A stretch of DNA of 64,000 nt, taken from Vitis vinifera. Its lineage: Eukaryota > Streptophyta > Magnoliopsida > Vitales > Vitaceae. Position numbers and translations under genes: made by a program. Below are positions 14,101 through 27,438 of the stretch, in pieces. The notes beneath the pieces were generated by a model. It had not been told where the DNA came from. It ran no database searches and saw only the letters and a list, made by a program, of their open reading frames with translations. Positions within the stretch are counted from its first letter, which is position 1; every line of letters starts with the position of its first letter. The stretch covers positions 6,489,001 to 6,553,000 of the forward strand of contig NC_081807.1 in NCBI RefSeq assembly GCF_030704535.1, in the 5' to 3' direction.

Positions 14101-16391
14101 AATGATCTTGTGATATGCTGTTTATGGTTTTTCTGTTTATAAAATCTATCCCTTCTTGGAGCTGATAATTGTTAATATTTTTGACATGATTAGGATTTTC
14201 TGAAAAATAAGGCATATCCCTTACTAGAAGGATGTGCAAGATTTCTCTTGGACTGGTTGATTGAAGGACGTGGAGGATATCTGGAAACCAATCCATCAAC
14301 TTCTCCAGAACATATGTTTATTGCTCCAGATGGTAAGCCTGCTAGTGTGAGCTACTCAACAACCATGGACATTGCAATCATAAGAGAAGTTTTCTCCGCA
14401 GTAGTTTCTGCTGCTGAGGTGAACCTCCAAATTTATACTGGCAGTTCTTACCTTTCTATTATAATTCATAGGAATTTTGATCTGTACATGAAGATGCTTT
14501 GAACAATTAATTTTCTTACAAACAGGTGCTGGGAAAAAATGAGGATGAGCTCGTTCAGAAAGTCCGTCAAGCTCAACCAAAACTTCCTCCAACAAAAATT
14601 GCTAGAGATGGTTCCATTATGGAATGGGTATTGAGGAATTTGAATTTATGTTTCCCAATTTCCTGTGCTTCCTATTCTTCAAGGAAGGATATATTCTGCA
14701 GTGGTTTAAAGAACTGCTGAATTTCATTGACCGAGTTCTATGTCCTTGTAATGACAGGCACAAGATTTTGAGGACCCAGAGGTGCATCATCGACATGTAT
14801 CCCATCTATTTGGCCTATATCCAGGGCACACAATAACAGTAGAGAAAACCCCGGACCTTTGTAAAGCTGTGGACTATACCCTCTATAAAAGAGGTTTGCA
14901 CTTGATATCTGTCTTGGTAGATTATTCAGGTCTTGCAGTATCCGTCCAGTTGGATCGACATTTAGACACTAAATTAATGCAAATTATTCTGATTTTTGGT
15001 TCTCCATTGAATATATTGCTAGCCCATTACCTAACACTATCACTTGAGCTTTGAGTTCAAATTAGTAACCTAACACTACAGAATTGTCATATTTGCAACT
15101 TCAATTTACTTTGATCTGTTAGTTTGCCTAGAACAACAGAAATAATTGTCCAGTAGTGTTGCTTATATTTTCTTCTTTGGACAGGGGAGGACGGTCCAGG
15201 ATGGTCAACTACATGGAAAACAGCTCTGTGGGCACGTCTCCACAACAGTGAGCATGCATATAGGATGGTCAAGCATTTATTTGACCTGGTGGATCCTGCT
15301 CGTGAAGCTGATTTTGAAGGTGGACTATACAGTAACTTGTTTACTGCACATCCTCCTTTCCAGATTGATGCCAACTTCGGGTAAGGAGCTCCTTCTGTCG
15401 ATGATATTTTTTGTAGCAAACATCATTTTTAGCTATAAATTCAATTCCATTCTGATTTACTGAAATTTAGTGACAAGTATATTATGTTGTGCTGCTGGCA
15501 ATAGCTTATTGGGGTAATTTTTTTCTTGTCACATTGGTCATAAACTTGGTAGATGAGTTATCATAACAACAGTGTAGTTTTTTCTTGAATGTTCTTTTTG
15601 TTCAAGTGAAGACATTTTTAAAATGGCTTTATCTAATCATTTTGGGATTCAATTGTAAATAACTCTATACTTCACTGGCTAGCTGAAGAAAGGATATCTA
15701 TCTCCACAGTGTATTCATGTGCTCTACTCCCTAGGTGGTTCCAAACGTTAGGTCACAATATGTCTATGAGAAAGTCGATTGCACACTCTGTACAACCTCC
15801 AAAACAAAAGACAAGAAAGGTGGAAATTTCTTACATTTTTAGGTAGACCACTGAGTTTTCAGTTGAAATTACATGACAGCTTCCGATTTTATCTTTTTTT
15901 TTCTTTATTGCTATCTATTTTTATTTTTAACTCCATAGAACACACTGGCCCTAAGAAAATGGATTAATTCCTCTTCTGCAGTAACAAAACTTAATCAAAG
16001 GTGAACTAAAAACTTATGTCAGTCTATTATGAACAAACAACATTGATATTCATAGAGGGCTGCTAATCCTGTGATTGTTGGTGCCAGTTTCTGTGCAGCA
16101 GTTGCAGAAATGATTGTTCAGAGCACCTCAAAAGACCTCTATTTGCTCCCTGCTCTTCCCCGGGACAAATGGGCGAATGGTTGTGTCAAAGGATTGAAGG
16201 CACGTGGTGGTGTTACAGTCAATGTATGCTGGAAAGAAGGAGAACTTCACCAGATTGGGGTGTGGTCAAAAGACCAGAATTCTACTAGAAGATTACATTA
16301 TAGAGGAAGTATAGTAACAGCGAAAATGTTGGCTGGCAGAGTCTACACATTCGATAGGCAGTTAAAATGTGTGAAAACATACACACTCTGA
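2114..16391 (+). CDS. FUC95A: Alpha-L-fucosidase 2 (glycoside hydrolase family 95), 10 exons, complete
   Basis: Exons: 2114-2333, 3059-3204, 11560-12461, 12867-12999, 13497-13655, 14194-14418, 14526-14627, 14758-14893, 15185-15380, 16088-16391. They total 2523 nt, giving 840 aa, close to the usual length of about 840 for plant GH95 proteins. All introns are GT-AG. Family hallmarks are present: IGNGRLGAMVWGG near residues 50-65, GTLWTGTPG after exon 1, PANLQGIWN, the NINLQMNYW block (N429 and N431, two apart like the catalytic asparagine pair of bacterial AfcA), PSTSPEH (E559, probably the equivalent of its glutamate), HRHVSHLFGLYPG and QIDANFG (D736). GH95 enzymes are inverting alpha-1,2-L-fucosidases; the Arabidopsis homologue AXY8 trims fucose from xyloglucan and arabinogalactan glycans in the cell wall. 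The start is the first ATG in frame. The N terminus is acidic and shows no obvious signal peptide. Intron 2 (8355 bp) hosts an antisense LINE. Confidence 0.95.
4175..7844 (-). pseudogene. LINE ORF2 (endonuclease, reverse transcriptase, zf-RVT), broken
   Basis: ORF2 starts at the ATG at 7842-7844 with the plant LINE endonuclease signature MKILSWNTRGLGSRKKRR and PDVVMLQETK. A run of eight C on the plus strand (7637-7644) shifts the frame; seven would restore it. The next frame carries the rest of the endonuclease (GGDFNVI, TSDHSPICLE) and the reverse transcriptase: ISDYRPISLVTSLYK, DFEKAYDHVEWGFLDHVL, GLRQGDPLSPFLF and FADD. In-frame TAG codons follow at 5789 (just before FADD), 5495 (W expected) and 4850. 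The C-terminal zinc knuckle (CILCKGNGESIDHLFLHC) is intact before the normal stop at 4175. The lesions, one frameshift and three stops, mean no full-length enzyme. Similarity is otherwise continuous, so the copy is fairly young. Confidence 0.9.
7882..10119 (-). pseudogene. LINE ORF1 (gag-like, DUF4283-type), one premature stop
   Basis: One minus-strand frame runs from 10119 to 7882, about 745 codons, interrupted once by TAA at 9787-9789. The segments on both sides are in the same frame: 110 codons before, 22 codons to an ATG at 9720, then 612 codons. The upstream part (ERSRGFVVSLDFGEEETGWL) and the following domain with GRVTKVARNSL and SRGWLELRGLPFHLW match the nucleic-acid-binding ORF1 proteins of plant L1 elements. 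The C-terminal half is low-complexity and rich in serine and proline. No natural start codon is seen for the most N-terminal part, in line with 5' truncation at about 10127. The frame closes 37 bp before the ORF2 start. Confidence 0.85.
10886..10911. repeat. (AT)n microsatellite
   Basis: A near-perfect alternating AT tract of about 25 bp in intron 2 of the fucosidase gene. Likely length-polymorphic. Confidence 0.8.
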
Positions 16392-17703
16392 GGAGAAAGA
16401 GGCTTTCTTGATGAGCATTGGTTTCATATTTCCAAATAAAACCTGCAAAGCAGTTTGGTTTCCTTTCTGTTAATTTCTTTTGGTTTTCTCCCCCCAATTC
16501 TCTTACTTCGTGTGATTTCTTTGGGAGTTTGTTAAAGAATTTTGTGAGACCTTTTATCTTATGACAGTTGATTGTTGTATTTTCTTTGAAAATTCATCAC
16601 TAAAGTCTAAATCCATTTGTGACGGCCTGTTTTTCTTTCATCTGCTGTGTTTTTTTGCATGCCTTTGGGAGATAAAATAGGAATTGATGCCTGAATTAAT
16701 ATATATTTTATTTTTAAATGTTTTAATGAAATATTCTAATATACTTATCATTATCAAATAAAATATTTTAATATAAAAATATATCTACTTATAATAATCT
16801 ATATTTTAATGTATAAACAAATTATTTAAGATAATATTTGATTTCAAATATGAGGGATAGCATTTTATTCATATTAAATTTGGAATATTCCTATTCATTC
16901 TAGGGTCTCATAATATAATTTTTTACTAGATTTAATTCCTTTTTTTGTTTTTAACTTTTTAAGACATAATTTTCATTTTTTTTTTAAAAACACTAAGACT
17001 ATGTTTGGTTCCTAGAAAAAGGAACGAAAATATAAAGGAAAAATAGAAAAAAAGAAAAAGTGAAGAAATCTAAAAAATAGATTAAAAGTGATAAATTATT
17101 TTTATTTATTACTTCAAACTCATTTTATTTATTTTAATTCGTCTATCTAAAGATTAATTAATTTAAACATGCATAAATTTTAATTATATTTTATTTTATT
17201 TTATATTTTTTCATAGTATAATCAAATATGAAAAATTTATTTTACTTTATATATATATTTTTTTTTCCATAGTATTTTTCAAGAACCAAACACAACCTAA
17301 ATTGATATTTTAAAATTTTTTATTCTTTGAGCTCAATTTTCCATAGAATAAAAATGAAAAAAATACCATCCAAACATAAAATTAGGCCAAAATTTGGTAA
17401 TTTTTACTTGTACCATTTTTTGAGCTAAATTTTCCATAAAATTAAAATGAATAAATAGACATCCAAACATGAAATCAAGGCCAAAATTCTTTAAAATTCT
17501 TGATCCCTTAATCAAGGTAACGATTCGGTAAGTTTATCAATTATAACGTTAAATCCTAGAAGTCCGGCGATCAAACGGATGTCAGCACTTGAACCACATA
17601 AACTCTCATGGTCCTTAGTAACAGCATATATACCTAAAACCCTAAACAAAACCCCCCACTGGTTCACGTCGTCGTCACCACTGAGAAAGAGTTTTGAGAA
17701 AAA
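16392..17703. other. Intergenic DNA between fucosidase and NFD6-like genes
   Basis: The first few hundred bases are the probable 3'UTR of the fucosidase gene. From about 16700 the sequence is AT-rich with homopolymer runs and no coding pattern. The last 100 bases before 17704 hold the NFD6-like promoter and leader. Confidence 0.6.
17637..17646 (+). promoter_or_regulatory. Telo-box (AAACCCTAAA) upstream of the NFD6-like gene
   Basis: AAACCCTAAA lies 58 bp before the ATG at 17704. Telo-boxes occur near transcription starts of many plant housekeeping, ribosomal and mitochondrial-protein genes. Position and motif fit; function here is inferred. Confidence 0.5.
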
Positions 17704-18359
17704 ATGGCTTGGCGCGGATCTCTATCCAGATCGTTGATGTCCACTGCTAGGGCTTCGTCGCTCCGGTCCTCTCCGGCTGCCCCCCGCGTCCGTCCGCCTC
17801 CGCTCGCCGCCCCTCGCCTTCAGACACGCCGCCTCTCTTTCACCAATCCAAGGTCCCCCGCCCATATCTTTAACATCCATTATGTCCTGAGAAAATGAAG
17901 AAAAATAAATTATAATGAGATTTTGGAACTTGTTTTTTGATGGCTGCGTGAAATAGTTGTATTCAGCTCCGATGAGTTTTGAGTCCTTTTGTCTTCTCCG
18001 GTCCGGGATAATGAAAAAGTTGGAGACTTTAGGTTTCTTTTATTTTCCGTCGTTTTCTCTGCAACCATTAAAGGCTCAATTGAGTGAAGAATTTTGTCTT
18101 CTTGAGTAGAAAATAATGAGAATATCATATCCTGAATAAAATTCCTTTCTATATATTTGCAATTATAACAGGGCATTACTTACTCTGATTTTCTTCTGTT
18201 TGTTGTAGGAATTTGGGAGAACTAGGATGCGTGCAATCGCTTCTGCCGCTGCACAATGTGATGGCTTCTCCCCGACTCACATCGCACCTCAGTGTTGATG
18301 TGCGGGCTTGCTGCGAGCTGTTCCATGGTACCTTCTGCCGTACTTGTCAGGATCGCTAG
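17704..18359 (+). CDS. NFD6: NUCLEAR FUSION DEFECTIVE 6-like protein (organelle-targeted, 99 aa)
   Basis: Two exons, 17704-17852 and 18209-18359 (149 + 151 nt = 100 codons with stop). The GT-AG junction joins AG|G into one arginine codon and recreates the family block NLGELGCVQSLLPLH. The N terminus (MAWRGSLSRSLMSTARASSL) is rich in Arg, Ser and Ala and lacks acidic residues, a typical mitochondrial presequence. The C-terminal half contains RLTSHLSVDVRACCEL and ends CRTCQDR, the conserved tail of plant NFD6-like proteins. In Arabidopsis NFD6 is needed for polar nuclear fusion in the female gametophyte and is a mitochondrial protein; the biochemical role is unknown. Family members are often alternatively spliced near the 3' end, and intron or 3'UTR exons further downstream cannot be excluded. 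Confidence 0.88.
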
Positions 18360-21300
18360 TAGTCTCTTTGTGAGTCTTTTCTGTTTAAAGGACAGGCGAA
18401 AATGAAAACAAAAAGGAAAAAAAAAGTGTTTCCTTAGTTGTTGTTATTCTGATACTGATGCCTCAAGGACCAACCTTTGATTTCTTCCCCTTAAATTGAA
18501 TGATTTTAATTTATCGTTAATGTCATGTTTGGTAGGAGAAATGAGGGCTAATCTAGGAAGTGTTTGTTAGTTTTTTAAGATTGGTTGATGAGAGGAATTG
18601 GGATTGGGATTGATAGGGAGGAATGGAAAAGATGGGTGATGCGCAAGGGCTTTCAATCATCAAAAAGCTGGAGAATGATGACAAACTGTAGGTTATTTTT
18701 TTTCATTCCTTCTTTAATCCCTAACATACATGTGATTAAAATTATTGATTTTGTGTGAGCAAACAAAGATATGACTGTTGGAAAATATTGAAGATTGGGA
18801 GACATTTGATCAAACAGTATAAATGCAATATTTTGTGTGTTATTAGATCCATTTCTCTCATTTTAGATGAATAAAATTTATCTGTCTTTTCCAAATAGTT
18901 CAGTGACAAACAGAAAATCTTGTGTATTTTTTTGGCTGTTAATTCTTACAGGAATGCCTTGCCAAGGATTTGTCAGAATCTCATCATGTTTTCTCTTTAA
19001 TTCTTTGCTTAGTTGCTAGAAATTTTGTTTCCTTCTTCAAATTGTTTCATCATTGTGCATATTTACCTGCAAATGTATTACATGATTCTAAACTTGGATC
19101 TTAGTTCCTTCATCAAATTGTTTCATCACTGTGTATACTCCAAAGTGTGTTGCAATTTACACATAATCTAAAACTTAGCATGTGAAGGTTATATGGCTCT
19201 CTCCTCTTGAAAATAAGCTGTTTTGAATAGAGGGGTACGTTTTGAATTGTTGATATTTATGCTTTTTTTGTGTTTCTTTGAATGAGGACAAGTACATTTA
19301 GTTGCTCTTCCTCAAAGGTTCAAATTGTTTTGGTTGGTTGTCCTCAGCAATAGCACATAGGGGGCTCTCTTTCTTAAGTGAATTGTCCCAAATCAAAGAG
19401 CCAGAGAAGTTTCAGAGCTGAGATTGTCTGTTTTTGGGATGCATCTGGGTAGCTTTAGTGCTCCTTGGGTGAGGCAAAACCTGAAGAAGTTTTCAGTTGG
19501 CTGCTTTGAATAGGATTTTGCAAAGCAAAGAGAGGATGGGGTTTTGAGGAGGTCTTTGGTAAAAAGGTGGGGAGTATTGTCTCAGCACTTCCCAGTTCCC
19601 ACTAGTGGGAAGAGATAATCATGGTTCCTTCAAGATTGAAATCATCCCTACATGTGTTTTATGTGGGTGCCTAGTTGGTTAGGATAAATGCCAATATGTG
19701 TGGTAGAGGTGTAATTTTTTGGGTTTATTCCTAGTTGAATGTCCTAGATTACCCAGTGCTAGTTGTGGTGGGTGTAGTCAGCACCTTGAGGCCCCCATGG
19801 AAATTCCGAAAGGCTCGGCTATGGAAGGTTCCTTGGTTATTAAAAAAAAGAAAAGAAAAAGTTATGGACGACAGCGACTCACTCTCCTTATTCTATTGCC
19901 CTTAGGTTGTGAATATGTTGAAGGTATGGTCCTTTTTGTAAGGGAAACCGTTGTTCTATGATCATATGTTCCCTCTGTGGTATGCTTTAAGGGGTTACTC
20001 GACCAAAGCATTCTTATGTAAGGTTGCTTTGTTTTTCTAGTATGATGGAAGTTGTTTGGAAACTAGCATTTTGATTTGTTGCATTTAATGTTAATATTCT
20101 TAGAAAACAACTATTGAGGAAAACAAATAAAAAGAAAATAGAACAAAGAGAATGACTTCAGTTTTATGTGATTCTCTCAGATTTGTGTCTGAAGGATGGT
20201 GGGACTGATTCTAGAGTTTCTGGTTGTTGAGAAACAAAGAGGAGGAAGTGGTGTTGCTGTACATATTGTGCTTCTTAACTGTCGCAAAGGGGGTTGAATG
20301 CATGGATCTCATGTGCACTAGAAGATGCTTGGGAAGTGATGTGGACACTTGATTGTCTCTCATGGTGGGCCTGGAAACCCCTGTTAATCAGCAACAGTAG
20401 ACAAAGGGTTAAGAATAGTTGAGTGCGGTATAACCAAAAACCTCCTTTTAGACCATGGTTGGATATGCTAGTTTTCATGGTGTAATAGGATAGATAATTG
20501 AGGTGAAGTTTATTCCAAATTTGTCGTAGATTATCCAAATGCTTCGATGATGGGAGGCAATAACCATTTCCTGGACATACTTGAAGTTAGTCATTGTTGA
20601 ATTAATCCTTTGGTATATGTATCATGCATGTAATTGTGTATGTGATGTGTATATGGATGTTTGTACATATGGCTGTTGCATGGGTAGCATTTTTAGTGAG
20701 ATCATAATTCATTCACTAGGTTTAATATATGTTTCCTCAGAAATTCTCTTACGGTTTTTGTTCAAAGAAGACTGTCTCTCTTTTCAGCTTAGTCGCAATA
20801 TCAAACTGGTTCAAAAGGAAATGGGAATTAAGAAAGATGATAGAATCTAACCTTTAAGCTTTTTCAATGATATGATCAGTTGGACGAACTCTTGTGCATT
20901 CTTACGGAAAATTTGATTACAATATGCTCTTGTTATTACTTTCCTTGCTTTCATTATTTTCTCAGTCCAGGGTGTAAAAATCCTTTACTTCCGACCTCCA
21001 ACTAGAAAGGGATATTAACAATTGTGTTGTATATATTCTATATGATGGAAAATTACTGCATAGGATTAACTTGCAGATCTTCATCCCTAATTCATGACTA
21101 ATTATGACTGATATTTTTCAGTGTGGTGGGTCTTGTTCTTATTTCAAAATCAATTATATGATGTCAGAACTTTTATACAGGATTTGCATCTTTGTTGTTT
21201 CATTGTAGGTACTTGAATAGGCTGTTGGATCAGCACAGCAGGTGCAAAAATTCATTGGGCCAGTCATAGCAAGTAGGTGTATCCAGTGGGAATTTTGGCT

Positions 21301-24300
21301 TTTGGAGTAGGAAAAATTAACAAGAGTATGTCATTTGTTTCATCTTTCCAAGAAGAAACTTGAAATTTTTTACCTAAGGGATAATCTTATGGATAAAGGA
21401 TTAAAGGTTAAAATATACTTGTGGGTGCTTTCAATTCAATGATTATTGTTACTTGACATATATTTCTAGCTTGTAATTTGTGTCTGTTTTTGGTCACTGA
21501 ACCTATATCAGTTATGGCATGATAATTCATCTTGTTTAGTACTTTCCTATCAACTACATTAGAAACTATTTCTGCAGGATTTTATCGATTCTCATTTCTT
21601 TATATTTGGTGGGTGAGAAATGCATGCTACTTAGGTGGTTATAAGTTGATGCCGCTTGGACTGAGAGTTTGTTTCTCTTGAACTTTGTGTTGTCTTTATG
21701 TTCAGTTTGATTGCTGAGAAAGTGTGATAACGCTTGGAGTCCTAGAGCACCTGCACTCTAGACCGAACCTATTAAAAGTTCCTTGTTTTCATTTATTTTC
21801 CCATGGATCCTCACTCAGCTAACAAGCTAGGTATGACTGAACTTCTGTTGGACACATGATTGATGGTATTAGAAGATAGGGTACAGTTCCTGAATGATAG
21901 TAATTACCTGATGGGAATACTCTCTACGGGAGGAAAAATGTAGATAAACTGGCATTACCATAAGAATGTTGTGCCTTATGTTTCCAAACCTTGTCCATGT
22001 TCAATGGCAGTAGGAAAAACAGATGTCATATAACAGGATGCAGCCAAGGGCCTTTCTTTTTTCCTTTCTCCCTTTTATATGTTGTTTGGGGCCCTATTAG
22101 ATAATTTATTTCTAGAATCTCACTGATAGGTGTACGTTGGGCAAGGCTTGAACCCCAAAAGGGTTGGACCTGATTGAATGTCATGCTGGACTGGCAAAAG
22201 AAAGTGCTGAGATTCAGGGAGAAGGAAAATAAGAAACTGAGGGCAGCAAATGGGGGCAGGGAGAATAGAACTCTACTGCTAACATGGCTCTGGGTGAAAA
22301 GGGGCTGCTTTGGTTTTTGGCTTTCAGACCTGAGTTTAAATCCTTATCTTGCTTTAGGTTGGGTTTGGCCACTGGCCTGAAATTTTAGGGGGCTTTGAAC
22401 CAATTGTATGCTTCTACTCATTGATACATGTATTTTGATTCCAAATACTCAATGCTGATATATTTTTATAAATTTTAACTTATGAACATGATTTATCACT
22501 GATATTTTTATGTATCTAACCTATAAACATTGATTCTTTATTGGTTAATTTTTTGTTGGTTCTTTAACACATTTTTTCTTCCCTTTTCTTTTTATTCTTT
22601 TTTCCTTTTTTTTTCTTTTTCATTTTAGATGCTGATGACGGTTTCTTAGGGCCCTTGTTGACAAGAAATTCTATCTACTATGAACTCAAAACTTATGACA
22701 AGTAACACGAGTAAAATTGAAGAACATGTAGTCACAAAACCACAAGTCAACCTTCATAGGACATCTTCAAAAGAATGTTGATGTAGGTTGGAAATAGAAT
22801 ACACATGGAACCAAAAAAGAAGTAAAATATGAATGAAAATGCGTCACTGAGCTTGGGAAGCATGGTCATGAATTTTATGTGGTCTTCTCTAGTGGCCTGC
22901 AAAATATTGCAGCATTGGCCACTAGGCTACGCACACTTGGGCTACCACTCAAAACACTGTTCCTATGACTATATTTGCAATCAAAGTACACTTGATATCT
23001 TATGCACAACGTGGTCAATGCCATATGAGTGGGCACATGGGGGTTGTTAATGCTTGTGACAAACCCACATGGGGTTTCTCATTTTTAGTCAAGGCATGCC
23101 CTTCTCGAATGACCTGTTTGAGGAGACAACTGCCAAACAACAGCCTGGAGAAGAAGGCTAAAGGATGAATGTCCTTAATGTCCCAAAGGACTTTATCTTA
23201 TGTCTATCCAGATGGCTGTTTAATGTTATGAATCCATGTGAAGGGATCTTGAAGCACTGTTGGGAACAGTTAGTCATAGGATTTTAGTGGGGTCAGAAAG
23301 CATAGTTTTATTCAGTCTGTTGAATGCTTGATTCAACTCTATTGCATTTTTTTTCTTTCTTTCAATGGAAGACACTACTGCTGGAAGCAATTAATCATGA
23401 CATTGGTCCCCAGAATATGATTGTTATTCCTCAATTAAGAAATGGATTCACATGAGTTAACAAGGGCTTCAGAGTTAGAACCATACACAGGAATGCAAAG
23501 AAATTCCTTTCTGTTGATCAAAAGTTAGGATTGTTGTTTCACTCCTGTTATCATCTCTTTTTACCTCATCTTTTCTCTTTCTTTTCATTCTTTTGACCTT
23601 TTTACTCCTTTGTCCATTTATCAATTGTTTTTGAAAACGTGTTTCTCCTTGACTGGGGTGTGCTGGTTATCATTTCTCTCTAGTGATGGGCACTTCTGGT
23701 GGTTCAGGATAATGCATGGAACTATTCTCATCTGCGATAATGGAAATTAAAGATGGCCATAGTACTCACACAAAGAAGAAAAAAGAAGGGTGATTGGCCT
23801 AGGAGGATGTTCATGTATAGAAATGAGGATAAAAATCGAAGGTGGTTTTGCCTCCATTCTTGGAAAGGACAGGGTATTGGGGCCACATGCAAATTGTTGA
23901 ATGTCTAATATATTGTGGATGACCATATTGGAGAGAACTGATCCCAAGGAAAAGTGAACACGAAGTACTTGAGATTGTTTTCAGTAGTGGTCCATTTGAT
24001 GCCTTCCACCTGAGCCATAAACTGTATCTTTCTGGGACATGATGGTACCCAATGGGCGATAAAGATATTTTTAGCTCTTTGTGCCTGGAACTGGTCAGAA
24101 CTTAAAGAGATTTCTCCACTGACTGAACTAAAGATCTAAAAAAGGAAGGATAGAGAGCCAAAACTAATAGAGATGAGAGAATGGTTTCTTTCACCTGCCT
24201 TGGTTGAAATGAACAGAGAGAGAGCCCTCTGCTGTATTCAATGAATTAGCCACAAAAAGCAACTTACTTTACAGATTCTTTGGTTGATTCCCTCTTTTTC

Positions 24301-27300
24301 TCCTCACATTTGTTCATTTCTGAAAACTACTCTTTGAACCCAAGTTTGGCAAAAGCAGAGGGGTACTCCAAAAGTGAGGGATGGATGGATGGATTTGATC
24401 GCTTTGTGTCGTCATCATTTTATCTTTTCCAATGCCTTATCTCTACTATTTGGTACTGGGCGGCTTGAATCTTGTTCCTTTTTTCACAGCCTCTCAATGA
24501 TGTTTCAGCCTAGAGCTTTCTGTTCCCATTCAAATGCACAAATTTCAATTTTCATGGTATTTTACCTCTTGAGATGCCCTGTATAGGTTTCACTTATTCT
24601 ATCTGTTCTTGCCATATAAATTGCCCAAGAGTGTGAGCTGTAGTAGAAGATAAAAGAGAAAGGTTGAAAGATTTGAAAACTGACACAGTTTGTTGTGAAG
24701 ATTACACACAAGATGCAGTGGAAGAAAGCCGATGGACCCAAAAGCCAAATGTTTCGCCGACAAGTTGGTTTTATTTATAGATTTTGGACTGTGTGAGTGG
24801 GGAAGACCTTGTTTATTCATCGCTTGGCTTTTTCCACAATTATTATAAAGCCCACATCAGTACAGGCGGAAGATATATAGAAATCAAATGAACACCTCTT
24901 TAGATGCATATACACATAGGCGTGACACACACAACCCATTTCCTTTTAGTATTTTAATATTTCTGATGTGTGGATATGTGATGAGATTGAAATAATGGAC
25001 TTAAATCTGAACCATAATTTTGAAAAGTTTGTTAGATTATCGCTTCAACTTTCAACTTTCAACTTTCAAGTGATTGGTGGGTCCACAGACTTTTGTTTTG
25101 AAAAGGTAGGACACTGAAACTGATAGTGATTTGCTCAGTGTGAATGTGATCTTGTATCCTGTATCATCTTTTGGACTAACCCAAATGTATATGCAATGCT
25201 CCTAATTAGTCAAAATAAGTAATCCTTATTATTATTATTTATGGGGGTATGGATTAAAAACATTAGTACTTCCAGGGAGTATAACTTGAATTGAAATAGG
25301 GTATGGATAATTACAGAGGGGGTGAATTGGAATTGGAAGAGAACAAGTATATGATTTGAAGGATAAACAGGAGATTTGATTGTCCATTAGGGAATGGAAG
25401 GGCATATTGAGTTGAGAAATTGACAAATAAACGTTAAATCGGACTGGATTAAATGGACAACACTCGTACCTTTCTCTGTAGCCATGATGTTAAAAACGGA
25501 CTCTCCTTCAATCTTTATGCTTGCTTGAGGAAGAAAAATAAACTTATATACGCCATTTTAGGCCCTTAGGCCCAAGGAAAAATTGAAGAAAAAGTGTGTT
25601 GCAACCAACAAAAATCAAAAGGGGCAAGAAAAGGAAAAGGAATCCAATAGCATACCTAATGTTGTTGCACTTCAGAAACAGTGGAATCCATCTTTATATT
25701 TCACCATTTATTGTTTCTTTGGGCGGATATGCTATCTCCCACCAAGGCCAAAATAACAAGTGTTGGAAAATTTGGTTGTCTCACTCACTTCTGATCATCA
25801 GCAAATTGGTTTAGTATATCCCAAAATTCCCATTACAAAAGGCATTCCACCCTCTAATGTTTTTTCCTTTTCCAGATTTGTCAGATGCCAACAACTCCTT
25901 AAATTCCAAGTTCCTGTCTTGAGAAAACACATTTTTCCAATAATGTGATTCTAAAATCCCGGAACCCTAGGGTAGGGTATGAGAATGACTGGGAAATGGG
26001 TTATCTGGGCAGCCAAAAGAGTCCCCAGTGTTTGTACGTATCAGGTGATACTAGGGGTAAAATTATACAGTAAAGTGCCAGTGGAAGTTGGAACAAAATC
26101 AATTCTACATCACAATTATTTTGATCTCAAAATCGGGGCTTTAAGAATCAAAGCTGGCTCTAATGCCAACAGCACTCGATCGTCCCATTGACTTATTAAA
26201 GGTTAAAGAGTGTGTGTGTGTGTGTGAAAGAGAGATTGTTTGCGCGTGTGAGAGTGGAAAAGAAAGCGACAAATACATACCCTTTATGGGAAACTGGGCT
26301 GCTATTGTCTTCCCCTTTGTTTTTATAAGAAAAGGCCAGAATAAGTACAAGTGGCTCTTAATGCACTTCTCCTACTGTACATACACATTGCCCACTACAT
26401 GTTTGAAGGGACTGACAAGAAGCCCCAACATGAAGACACCCACATAGATATTCTTGCTTGAAAGCAAACACATACATATATATAAAAGGGTGTGGGTTTA
26501 TTTCTCTTCTACACTATATAAATGGTAAGACCGCAAGACATCAACCATCTTCTTCCAATTCTTTAGCACCATTATTTGCACTTGTTTGTGCCCCACTAAC
26601 CCCCACAAAGCACTGGATCAAAATCCCTACCACCACTCACGTCGACATCTCCATTCTACATCCAAACTTGTCATTCATTCACTTCTTTATACAGGAAAGT
26701 TATTATATTTCCATGTATATCTACTTGACAAGAAAGAGTTTACTGATTGGGAGACATTATAGAGGAAATGGCCAAATGTGGAAGTGGGGATCAGTGATTT
26801 GCCAGTGTAGACATTTTTTCCCTCATGATTCTGATTCTATCTGTTTAGATTCAATGGTTAAAGAAATTAAGAGATGATATACATTGTTTCTACCCATAAG
26901 AAGGTATTTGATGGAGAATAATCTAAAAGACACCATAATTACAAAATCACATTAACTTGAGGAGATTCAATCGGCAGATAAGAAGCACTGATGGCAGGCA
27001 GTTTAAATAAATGGTGAGGTTATGATTTATGATTGACCACTGCAGGGGGAAATTGTTGGGTTGTCAACCTTGTATTCTTTACTTACTCAAAAGAGAACCA
27101 TGTAAAGTCCCTGTGATTTGAGGAGAGAAAAAGGAAAAGGCGAGAAAGATTAAAGTGGGGAATCCTAAGCTTGACAAAGGCAACAGTAAAGATGACGTCA
27201 ACATTGTCCCCTCGAATACCAAGCATCACTGGGTGGGGACACTGAATAGAAATCAGATAAATTTTAAAAACATCTAATCTCACTTTCTTTCCCCTTTGTG

Positions 27301-27438
27301 ATGCCTCTCCCTTCTCCTCTCCTCTCCATTTATTTACTATATTTTCCTCTTGGATCCAAACTCTATTCCCAGTTGGTAGTATCCGTCCACAACGCCCTTC
27401 CATCCAAACTTTATTTCCAATTTAGGGGTTGTGGAGAA
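18360..27438. other. About 9 kb without a recognisable protein-coding gene
   Basis: I read both strands and found only short frames without domain similarity. The first 3 kb may contain 3'UTR introns of the NFD6-like gene. The last 1.5 kb is probably promoter and leader of the zinc-finger gene; it includes a TATA-like ACTATATAAATGG near 26513 and a short (GT)n run near 26212-26225. Long non-coding transcripts cannot be seen or excluded from sequence alone. Confidence 0.5.

Noticed and set aside
20141..20577. Possible minus-strand small gene at 20275-20538
   Set aside because: No domain, no splice context, ordinary base composition of the surrounding non-coding DNA.
25979..26350. Short frames around the (GT)n repeat
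   Set aside because: Created by simple-sequence DNA; no similarity.
26458..26877. 139-codon plus-strand frame upstream of the zinc-finger gene
   Set aside because: No domain, odd composition, contains TATA-like text; reads as promoter or leader DNA.
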